Assembly (NCBI GenBank): GCA_039933785.1
Contig: JBDTNL010000020.1
Coordinates: forward strand, 1-57,218
DNA length: 57,218 nt
From: JBDTNL01 sp039933785
GTDB lineage: Bacteria; Acidobacteriota; Thermoanaerobaculia; Multivoradales; JAGPDF01
Direction: 5' to 3'
Both the position numbers and the translations under genes were made by a program. Under the pieces are notes generated by a model. That model was not told the DNA's origin. It ran no database searches and worked only from the letters and a program-made list of their open reading frames with translations. This document shows positions 25,132-32,505 of the stretch, one piece after another (within the stretch, counting starts at the first letter, position 1; each line of letters starts with the position of its first letter).

Positions 25132-25986
25132 ATGAGCCAATCTACGGCGACGCTGCGAGTCGGCCTGGCGCAGATCGACAGTCGCCTGGGCGATCTCGAA
25201 GGCAACTTCGAGCACCACGAACGCTGGATCAGCGATGCTCGCGCCCAAGGCGTCGAGCTGCTCCTTTTCCCCGAGCTCTCCCTCACCGGCTACCGGCTCT
25301 TGCACCTGACGCCGCGAGTCGCCCTCGATCCGTACCGTTCACCCGCCATTGCCCGCCTGGCGCGTGCGGCGGCGGAGATGTCGGTCGTCGTCGGACTGGT
25401 CGAGGAGGACGAACAGGGCGTGCTCTACAACTGCGCTCTGCTCCTGCATCGCGGCATGATCGCGCTGGCACATCGCAAGATCTACCTGCCGAGCTACGGC
25501 ATCTTCCAGGAAGGCCGCTTCTTCGGCGAGGGCCGCAAGCTCGCCCTGGCTCCGCTCGACGGCGCCGACGGTCAACCCGCGGGCGCGCGTCTCGGCCTCC
25601 TCATCTGCGAAGACCTCTGGCACTCCGAGCTCGCGCGGCGGCTCGCCCGCGGCGGCGCAAAAATGCTCGGAGTGATTTCCGCCAGCCCCGGTCGCGTCGG
25701 CCCCGGGGAGCGCCCCGAGAGCCAGGAAGACTGGGAGACTCTCACCCGCGCCGCGGCGTTGCTCAACACGTCCTGGGTCTTCTACTGCAATCGCGTCGGT
25801 TGGGAAGAAGGCACGTTCTATACCGGCGGCAGCCACATCGTGCGGCCCGGCGGCGAGGTCTTGGTGCGCGCGCCTTTCCTCGACGAGCACTTGACGGTCG
25901 CCGACATCGACCTGCTCGAGGTCGACCGTCTGCGTTGGAAGCTGCCACTGCTCCGCGCCGAACGCACCGACGTGGAGGGTCCGTAG
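25132..25986 (+). CDS. Nitrilase-fold glutamine amidase, partner of NAD synthetase
   Basis: A 284-residue carbon-nitrogen hydrolase. The catalytic triad is Glu48 (FPELSLTGY), Lys116 (HRKIYLPSYG) and Cys159 (LLICEDLWHSE). The surrounding residues are those of the amidase domain of glutamine-dependent NAD synthetases rather than a general nitrilase. It would release ammonia from glutamine for the synthetase. The TAG stop shares one base with the GTG start of nadE (TAGTG), so the two are translationally coupled. In most bacteria these are one fused protein or NadE works with free ammonia; here the halves are separate. Confidence 0.88.
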   Translation: MSQSTATLRVGLAQIDSRLGDLEGNFEHHERWISDARAQGVELLLFPELSLTGYRLLHLTPRVALDPYRSPAIARLARAAAEMSVVVGLVEEDEQGVLYNCALLLHRGMIALAHRKIYLPSYGIFQEGRFFGEGRKLALAPLDGADGQPAGARLGLLICEDLWHSELARRLARGGAKMLGVISASPGRVGPGERPESQEDWETLTRAAALLNTSWVFYCNRVGWEEGTFYTGGSHIVRPGGEVLVRAPFLDEHLTVADIDLLEVDRLRWKLPLLRAERTDVEGP

Positions 25987-26819
25987 TGATTCGCCGCGAG
26001 GACGTGAAGGGTCGCCTGGTGCTGAACGAGGCCCTGGCGACGCGCGCGCTCGCCGGGTTCATCAAGGACGCGGTGGAGAATGCGGGCTCGAACGGAGTCG
26101 TGCTCGGCCTCTCCGGCGGTGTCGACTCCGCGCTCGCGGCCGCGCTCGCGGCCGACGGCCTCGGAACCGAGCGCGTTCACACGTTCCTACTGCCTTACCG
26201 AACTTCGAACGCGGATTCAGCGGTCGATGCTCATCGCGTGGCCGACCACTTCGGACTGACCATGCGCACCATCGATATCACACCGATGATCGACGCCTAC
26301 TTCGCCGTCGAAGCGGATGCCGATCCGGTCCGCCGCGGCAACAAGATGGCGCGCGAACGGATGACCATCCTGTTCGATCAGGCGAAGAAGCTCGGCTGCC
26401 TGGTGCTCGGGACGTCGAACAAGACCGAGATCCTGCTCGGCTATTCGACGATCTTCGGTGACAACGCGAGCTCACTCAATCCGCTGGGCGACCTCTACAA
26501 GCAACAGGTCTGGCAGCTGTCGACCCATCTCGGGGTGCCCGCCCACGTGGTCGAGAAGAAGCCCTCGGCAGACCTCTGGCCCGGACAAACCGACGAGGGC
26601 GATTTCGGCTTCGACTACGCCACGGCCGACGAAGTGCTGTACCTGATCTTCGACCAGGGTCTGAACGGCGCCGAAGTCGTCGAGCGCGGATACCCCGAGG
26701 CCGTGGTGAGGAAGATCACCACTCTCGAGCAGAAGAATCGCTTCAAGCGCCGTCTTATGCTCATCGCGCGACTCTCCGGCAGCGCGGTGAACCTGGACCG
26801 CGAAATTCCTCGCGACTGA
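25986..26819 (+). CDS. nadE: NAD synthetase (NadE), synthetase domain only
   Basis: A 277-residue enzyme converting nicotinic acid adenine dinucleotide to NAD+ with ATP and ammonia. The PP-loop SGGVDS (43-48) and GTSNKTEILLGYSTIFGD mark the family. Start GTG 25986 overlaps the amidase stop by one base. The same frame is open as far as 25113 but reads as a low-complexity shadow of the amidase gene, so it is not a fusion. It probably forms a complex with the coupled amidase to use glutamine nitrogen. rsmI follows after 13 bases. Confidence 0.95.
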   Translation: MIRREDVKGRLVLNEALATRALAGFIKDAVENAGSNGVVLGLSGGVDSALAAALAADGLGTERVHTFLLPYRTSNADSAVDAHRVADHFGLTMRTIDITPMIDAYFAVEADADPVRRGNKMARERMTILFDQAKKLGCLVLGTSNKTEILLGYSTIFGDNASSLNPLGDLYKQQVWQLSTHLGVPAHVVEKKPSADLWPGQTDEGDFGFDYATADEVLYLIFDQGLNGAEVVERGYPEAVVRKITTLEQKNRFKRRLMLIARLSGSAVNLDREIPRD

Positions 26820-26832
26820 AGCGGGCCGCATC

Positions 26833-27531
26833 ATGGCCGGCCGCGTTCTCGTCGTAGCGACACCCATCGGCAACCTGTCCGATCTCTCGGCGCGCGCCCA
26901 GCAGGCCTTCGAGAGCGCCGACCTCGTCGCCTGCGAGGACACCCGCCGCACCGGTCAGCTGTTGCATCACCTCGGGATCAAGAAACCGATGGTCTCGCTC
27001 CACGAGCACAACGAGCGTCAACGCCTGCCGCAGCTCCTGGCCCTACTCGCCGAGGGACGGACCCTCGCGATCGTGAGCGACGCCGGCACGCCACTGCTCT
27101 CGGATCCGGGCTTCGTGCTGGTGCGAGAGGCAGCGGCGCAGGGTGCAGCGATCGAGCCCATTCCCGGTCCCTCGGCCATCCTCGCGGCACTGGTTGCCTC
27201 GGCCCTGCCGCCTTACCCCTTCACCTTCGCCGGGTTCGCGCCGCCGAAGAGCGGCAAGCGGCGGACCTTCTATCGCGGCTTGGCAACGCTCGGACACACC
27301 TCAATCGTCTTCGAATCCCCCCACCGCTTGATCGGTAGCCTGGCGGATGCGCTTGCGGAGCTCGGGAATCGACCGGCCGCGGTGTGTCGCGAGCTCACCA
27401 AGATGCACGAGGAGACGCTGCGCGGAACGCTCGCGGCGCTCCACCAGGAGCTCGGGGCACGATCGGCGTTGAAGGGTGAGTTTGTACTCGTCCTCGGCGG
27501 CGCAATCGCAGCCAACGAGAGCGAGACTTAG
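26833..27531 (+). CDS. rsmI: 16S rRNA (cytidine-1402 2'-O)-methyltransferase RsmI
   Basis: A 232-residue tetrapyrrole-methylase-fold enzyme that modifies C1402 in the ribosomal P site. It begins VVATPIGNLSDLSARA and has CEDTRRTGQLLHHLGI, IVSDAGTPLLSDPGF and PYPFTFAGFAPPKSGKRR, the RsmI signatures. The length is slightly short of 280-residue homologues because the C-terminal extension is reduced. It follows nadE on the same strand and is convergent with mnmA. Confidence 0.94.
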   Translation: MAGRVLVVATPIGNLSDLSARAQQAFESADLVACEDTRRTGQLLHHLGIKKPMVSLHEHNERQRLPQLLALLAEGRTLAIVSDAGTPLLSDPGFVLVREAAAQGAAIEPIPGPSAILAALVASALPPYPFTFAGFAPPKSGKRRTFYRGLATLGHTSIVFESPHRLIGSLADALAELGNRPAAVCRELTKMHEETLRGTLAALHQELGARSALKGEFVLVLGGAIAANESET

Positions 27532-27532
27532 C

Positions 27533-27564
27533 GCCGCTCCGAGCCTTAACCAGCACTGAGCGGC
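27533..27564. terminator. Inverted repeat between rsmI and mnmA
   Basis: GCCGCTC (27533-27539) and GAGCGGC (27558-27564) form perfect seven-base arms around an 18-base loop. It spans the junction of two convergent genes and overlaps the mnmA stop. It has no U-run, so bidirectional termination is only suggested. Confidence 0.4.
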
Positions 27565-28676
27565 TCGACGATCCAGCAGCCACCGAGAACTCGGCTGCCA
27601 TCGTAGAAAACCGCCGCCTGGCCAGGCGCGACGCCACGCTGCGGTTCGTCGAACACGACCTCGGCATCACCGTTGCCGAGCGGGCGGATGTCAGCTCCGA
27701 TGCCGGCGTGGTGGGCGCGAATCTTCACCGTCGCGCGCGCCATCCCCTTCGGTGCCGGCCCGATCCAATGGAGGCGTTCCCCGCGTAGTCCCGGCGCGAG
27801 CAGGTCATCCTCGCCACCGACGACCACCCGGTTCTCGTCCGGCAAGACGCGCAGCACGAAGCGGCGCGCGCCGGTGGCAATTCCAAGCCCACGTCGCTGT
27901 CCGACCGTATAGCGGTAGTACGGCTCGCCGTGTCCAAGCGCCCGTCCCTCGGTGTCGACGACGGTGCTCGGCACTCCCAGCTTGCCCGTGGTTTCCGTGG
28001 TCGGCCTCAGCGCGGCCTCGCGCTCCACGAATTCCCGCACGGAGCCCGACACGAAGCAGATCTCCATGCTCTCGCCCTTCTCGGCGACCACCAATTCCGC
28101 CCGGCGGGCGAGGTCGCGGACCTGCGGCTTGGTCAGCTCGCCGAGCGGGAACAAGCTCGCCGCAAGCTGCGCCTGCGTGAGCTCGAAGAGGTAGTAGCTC
28201 TGGTCCTTCTCGGTATAGGCGGCACGATGCAACTCGAGGCCATCAGGCCCCTCGACGATGCGCGCATAGTGCCCGGTCGCCATGCGCTCGGCGCCGAGCT
28301 CGCGGGCCTTGCGCAGGAAGACATCGAACTTGACGAAGGTGTTGCAGCGCGTGCAGGGCACCGGTGTACGGCCGGCGAGATAGTCGTCCACGAACGGATC
28401 GACCACCTGCCGCCGGAAGTCCTCCTCCAGTCGCAGCGTGTAGTGGGGAATTCCGATCTGCTGCGCCACTCGCCGCGCATCGCCGAGGTCGAGGGCGCCG
28501 CAGCAACGCCCGTTGCTTGCGTTCTCGGTGCCAGGAGGCGCTACGTCCTGCGAGTGATCCCAGAGCAGCATCGAGAGCCCGACGACCGGTTGCCCAGACT
28601 CCGCGAGCAGACTGGCGGTGACCGACGAGTCGAGGCCGCCGCTCATCGCGACGGCGATCAGTCCGGGCTGTTCCAT
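27546..28676 (-). CDS. mnmA: tRNA-specific 2-thiouridylase MnmA
   Basis: A 376-residue enzyme that adds sulfur to the wobble uridine (U34) of tRNA for Lys, Glu and Gln. The PP-loop SGGLDS (12-17) activates the uridine with ATP. Catalytic Cys108 lies in VPCTRCN, and the second Cys (207) in SMEICFVSG. RATVKIRAHH and related C-terminal beta-domain motifs are present. The start abuts the stop of the cysteine desulfurase gene with no spacer, so the sulfur donor and the thiolase are made from one transcript. Confidence 0.96.
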   Translation of the reverse strand: MEQPGLIAVAMSGGLDSSVTASLLAESGQPVVGLSMLLWDHSQDVAPPGTENASNGRCCGALDLGDARRVAQQIGIPHYTLRLEEDFRRQVVDPFVDDYLAGRTPVPCTRCNTFVKFDVFLRKARELGAERMATGHYARIVEGPDGLELHRAAYTEKDQSYYLFELTQAQLAASLFPLGELTKPQVRDLARRAELVVAEKGESMEICFVSGSVREFVEREAALRPTTETTGKLGVPSTVVDTEGRALGHGEPYYRYTVGQRRGLGIATGARRFVLRVLPDENRVVVGGEDDLLAPGLRGERLHWIGPAPKGMARATVKIRAHHAGIGADIRPLGNGDAEVVFDEPQRGVAPGQAAVFYDGSRVLGGCWIVEPLSAG

Positions 28677-29834
28677 CTACAGGATGAGGGCAGAGCCGAA
28701 ACGGCGCAGCTCGGCGGCCTCGGTCGAGAGCGCCTCGAGGAAGCGATCGACGTCCTCGGCCGAGTTGCTGATGCCGAAGCTCACTCGGATGGACGAGCGT
28801 GCTTCCGACTCGGAGAGGCCGATCGCCAGCAGCGTCTTGCTCGGCTCTACGGCTCCCGAGGAGCAGGCCGAACCGGTCGAGACCGCGAAACCCCGCAGGT
28901 CGAGCCGGATGAGCAGCGAGTCGCCAGCCGCACCCAGCAACGCCAGATTCGTCGTGTGCGGCAGCCGCGCCGCGCCCGCGCAGTGTACGACCGCGTCGGG
29001 AAGCAGACGCAGCCCATCCTCGAACCGGTCACGCAGGCCGGTCAGGAAGATACATCGCTGCGGCAACTCGGCGGTCGAGATCTCGGACGCCTTACCCAGT
29101 CCGACGATCGCCGGCACGTTCTCGGTCGACGCCCGGCGATGGCGCTCCTGGGGCCCGCCGACCAACAAGCCATCCAGCTCACTGCCGGTGCGAACCCAAA
29201 GCGCCGCGGCGCCCATCGGTCCGTAGAACTTATGCCCGCCCAGGGTCAGGTAGTCAATTCCCAGTTCCGTCACCGAGACTGGAATCTTGCCGACCGCCTG
29301 CACCGCGTCGCACAAGACCGGGATGCCACGCTTGCCACACAGCCGCGCCACCTCGCCTACCGGCTGGATCGTCCCGAGCTCGTTGTTGGCGAGCATCAGG
29401 CAGACCAGACGAGTGTCTGGGCGCAGGGCGGCCTCGACCGCTGCCACCGGGATCACCCCATCGTGACCGGGTTGCACGCGGGTCACCGCCATACCCATCG
29501 TTTCCAGCCGATTGGCCGCCTCTCGAATCGAGGGGTGCTCGAGCGCCGAAATGACGATGTGCCCCTTGTAGGAGGACCGGCGCGCGAGATCGAAGATCAC
29601 CGCATTGTTGGCCTCGGTGCCGGAGCCCGTGAACACGATCTCCGCCGGCCGACCACCCAGGAGCTCGGCGACCGCTGCCCGGGCGCGCTCCACGGCCTCC
29701 CTGGCCACCTGACCGAAAGCATGGGCGGAGGACGGGTTTCCGAAGATCTCCCCCAGCCACGGCAGCATCGCGTCGCGCACGCGTGGGTCGAGCGGCGTGG
29801 TGGCGTTGTGGTCGAGATAAACCGGGCTGTTCAC
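28677..29834 (-). CDS. Cysteine desulfurase (NifS/IscS class)
   Basis: A 385-residue PLP enzyme that removes sulfur from cysteine as a persulfide. It opens YLDHNATTPLDP, carries the PLP lysine in LGGHKFYGP (Lys202) and the sulfur-accepting Cys323 in STGSACSSGAVEP. The long Cys loop is of the class I type. It sits directly upstream of mnmA with no gap, so its main job here is probably tRNA thiolation. No iscU, iscA or sufB is nearby. Whether it also serves Fe-S assembly cannot be told. Confidence 0.94.
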   Translation of the reverse strand: MNSPVYLDHNATTPLDPRVRDAMLPWLGEIFGNPSSAHAFGQVAREAVERARAAVAELLGGRPAEIVFTGSGTEANNAVIFDLARRSSYKGHIVISALEHPSIREAANRLETMGMAVTRVQPGHDGVIPVAAVEAALRPDTRLVCLMLANNELGTIQPVGEVARLCGKRGIPVLCDAVQAVGKIPVSVTELGIDYLTLGGHKFYGPMGAAALWVRTGSELDGLLVGGPQERHRRASTENVPAIVGLGKASEISTAELPQRCIFLTGLRDRFEDGLRLLPDAVVHCAGAARLPHTTNLALLGAAGDSLLIRLDLRGFAVSTGSACSSGAVEPSKTLLAIGLSESEARSSIRVSFGISNSAEDVDRFLEALSTEAAELRRFGSALIL

Positions 29835-29929
29835 GCGGCAATTCTATCCCTACCCGCCGCGTCTTGCCGCGCCAGCGGGTCGGCCCGCAAACCGCCCTCG
29901 CGGCGCTCCAGCCGAGCTAGGATGCTGCC

Positions 29930-32497
29930 ATGCTCGCATCCTCCGCTCGCCGCCTAGTCCGCCGTCTGGCGGTGGTTCTTTGCCTTCTTCTCCTGGCTAG
30001 CTCGGCGGCGAGCGCGGCCGATAAGAAGCTCACTCGCGCCCAGCGCGAGGCCGAGAAGAAGCTCATCGAGGCGCTCCCCGAGCAGTATCGAACATGGCTC
30101 GCCGACGTCGAGATCCTGATCACTCCCGAAGAGCGCACCGCCTTCCTCGGGCTCGACAAGGACTACCAGCGCGACAGCTTCATCGAACGGTTCTGGGCGG
30201 TGCGCGATCCCTATCCCGATACCGCACGCAACGAGTTTCGCGACAGCTGGGAGGAGCGCTTGCAGGTGGCGCGTCAGCAGTATGGCGGCCTTAAAGACGA
30301 CCGCGCGCGCATGCTGCTCTTGAACGGCAACCCCGACGCCGACCTCAAGGCACGCTGCAGCGGGATGTGGCCGATCGACATCTGGTTCTTCGACGGCAGC
30401 GAGCGCGTGCATGACAAGTTCTTCCTGGTGTTCGTGCAGAACTTCGGGCTCGGGACGTACCGTATCTGGCAGCCGATCGATACCTCGAACCTCGCCGATC
30501 TCTTCCAGTTCCCCCCCCCGAATGGGAATGTCAACGCGCTCTTCGAAGAGCTCGGCAACGGCTGCGGAGTCGACGGCGACGCCGTCCGCGCGGCGATCAG
30601 CTTCGTCTTGCGAACGAACAACCTTGACTACGCCTCGCTGCTCGGCAAGCTCGAGCAGCCGCTCGAAAAGCCGCTGCGGGAATGGGTCGCGACCTTCAAC
30701 TCGCAGACCACCGATCTCGATCCCAACGCGACCTCCTTCCCGGCAACGCTCACCTTCAGCTTCCCGGCCCGCATGCAGAGCCGCACGGTCGCCCAGGGCA
30801 TCGTGTCGATCCAGAAGAGCGACGCCACGCTAAGTGAGTTCGGCGGTGGCCGTCGCTACGACTTCCTGATCACCGGAGAGGTCTTGCGCGGCAAGAAGCT
30901 GTTCGAGAGCTTCCGCTACAAATACGGCTTCCCGGCCGCCGACCTGCCTGGTGATCAGATTCCGCTGATTTTCGACCGTAACTTGCGACCCGGGACCTAT
31001 ACCGTGGTCGTGAAGGTCGAGGACCTGAACGGTAAGCGCTTCTATCGGCATCAAGAGGAGCTCGTCGTGCCGGGCGTCGACGGACCCGAGATCCTGCCGC
31101 CCCAAGACAGCGAGACCGCCAAGATCCTGGCCGAGGCGAACGCCGCGATCTCGAGCGGCGAGAACACGATCAAGATCATTCCTCCGTCCGGCGAGCTTCA
31201 GGCCGGAATGCTGCGCATCGACACGCTCACCACCGGGCCCACCAAGATCGGTGAAGTCGTCTTCACCTTGGACGGCAAGCCGATCCTGACCAAGCGGACG
31301 CCGCCGTTCAGCGTCGAGCTCGACTTCGGCACCCTGCCCCGGGCCCACATGCTGCGCGTCACCTCGAAATCGGACGGCGGCGAGGAGATCGCGAGCGACG
31401 AGCGGCAATTGAACGGCGGGGTCAACCGCTTCGCCGTGCGTTTCGTCGAGCCCAAACCCGGCAAGACCTACACCAAGAGCTTGCAGGCAGAAGTGCTGGT
31501 CGACGTGCCGGACGGCGACATCGTGCAACGCGTCGAGTTCTTCCTCAACGAGACTCCGGTGGCGACGCTCTATCAACCGCCGTTCGTGCAGCCCATCCTG
31601 CTCGGCAACAACCCGGTCGGATACGTGCGCGCCGTCGCCTACCTGCCGGACGGCAACTCCAGCGAACGTGTGGTCTTCATCAACATGCCGGACCTGGTCG
31701 AAGAGGTCAGCGTCCAGTACGTCGAACTCTTCGCCAGCGTGATCGACAAGGCGGGCAAGATCGTGAAGGGTCTCGAGGGCACCGACTTCACGATCAAGGA
31801 AGACGGCAAGCCGCAGCAAGTCGTGCGCTTCGAGCAAGTGGAGAACCTGCCGATGCACGTCGAGATCCTGCTCGATACGTCGGCCTCCATGGCGGACAGC
31901 CTCGATCGGGCGCGCACCGCGGCGCTCGACTTCTTCCAGCAGACCTTGACGCCCAAGGACCGCGCGGCCATCGTCACCTTCAACGACCGGCCGCAGCTGC
32001 AAACCAAGCTCACCAACGATCTCTCCGCGCTCGCCGCGGGCCTCGGAGGCCTCAAAGCCGAGCGCGGGACGTCGCTCTACGATTCGGTCATCTTCTCGCT
32101 TTACTACATGAACGGGGTCAAGGGGCAGCGCGCGCTGCTGCTGCTCACCGACGGCAAAGACGAGAACAGCCGTTTCACCTTCGAGAACATGATCGACTAT
32201 GCCCGCCGCTCGGGTGTCGCGATCTATTCCATCGGCTTGGATTTCGGCAAGGGCGAGCGCGACGCCAAGAAGAAACTGGAGCGGCTCTCCGACGAGACCG
32301 GCGGCCGTAGCTTCTTCATCGCGGACGTCCAGGAGCTCGCCGGCATCTATACCCAGATTCAGAGCGAGCTGCGGTCCAGGTATCTCATCGCCTATCAGTC
32401 CAACAACGCGGCGCCGGGAGACAAGTTCCGAGCCGTCGAGCTCAAGTGCATGAAGCCGGGCCTCGAAGCGAAGACTATCCGCGGTTACTACCCATAG
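29930..32497 (+). CDS. GWxTD domain protein with VWFA-related domain (paralogue 1)
   Basis: An 855-residue exported protein. After a signal peptide (VVLCLLLLASSAASA) comes a GWxTD-type domain (TWLADVEILITPEERTAFL, then RDSFIERFWAVRDPYPDTA). Two beta-rich domains follow (about 400-620). The C-terminal VWFA-related domain has the metal site DTSASM (about 648-653) and later LLLTDGKDENS, characteristic of Acidobacteriota proteins. Such VWA proteins are thought to mediate surface or periplasmic interactions; the function is unknown. A run of nine C residues at 30511-30519 lies in frame in the N-terminal third. The next gene is a diverged copy. Confidence 0.88.
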   Translation: MLASSARRLVRRLAVVLCLLLLASSAASAADKKLTRAQREAEKKLIEALPEQYRTWLADVEILITPEERTAFLGLDKDYQRDSFIERFWAVRDPYPDTARNEFRDSWEERLQVARQQYGGLKDDRARMLLLNGNPDADLKARCSGMWPIDIWFFDGSERVHDKFFLVFVQNFGLGTYRIWQPIDTSNLADLFQFPPPNGNVNALFEELGNGCGVDGDAVRAAISFVLRTNNLDYASLLGKLEQPLEKPLREWVATFNSQTTDLDPNATSFPATLTFSFPARMQSRTVAQGIVSIQKSDATLSEFGGGRRYDFLITGEVLRGKKLFESFRYKYGFPAADLPGDQIPLIFDRNLRPGTYTVVVKVEDLNGKRFYRHQEELVVPGVDGPEILPPQDSETAKILAEANAAISSGENTIKIIPPSGELQAGMLRIDTLTTGPTKIGEVVFTLDGKPILTKRTPPFSVELDFGTLPRAHMLRVTSKSDGGEEIASDERQLNGGVNRFAVRFVEPKPGKTYTKSLQAEVLVDVPDGDIVQRVEFFLNETPVATLYQPPFVQPILLGNNPVGYVRAVAYLPDGNSSERVVFINMPDLVEEVSVQYVELFASVIDKAGKIVKGLEGTDFTIKEDGKPQQVVRFEQVENLPMHVEILLDTSASMADSLDRARTAALDFFQQTLTPKDRAAIVTFNDRPQLQTKLTNDLSALAAGLGGLKAERGTSLYDSVIFSLYYMNGVKGQRALLLLTDGKDENSRFTFENMIDYARRSGVAIYSIGLDFGKGERDAKKKLERLSDETGGRSFFIADVQELAGIYTQIQSELRSRYLIAYQSNNAAPGDKFRAVELKCMKPGLEAKTIRGYYP

Positions 32498-32505
32498 GCC
32501 ATAGA

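Noticed and set aside
25113..25985. Open frame extending nadE upstream as if it were a long fusion
   Set aside because: The extension is an Arg/Pro-rich shadow of the amidase gene in another frame. GTG 25986 sits exactly on the amidase stop and gives the normal NadE length.
28677..29834. Cysteine desulfurase as part of an Isc/Suf Fe-S operon
   Set aside because: No scaffold or Suf genes lie nearby; its only partner is mnmA.
27930..29957. Long open frame antisense to mnmA and the cysteine desulfurase gene
   Set aside because: It is low-complexity and has no recognisable domain, while both minus-strand genes carry all catalytic residues. This is the usual artefact of GC-rich DNA.
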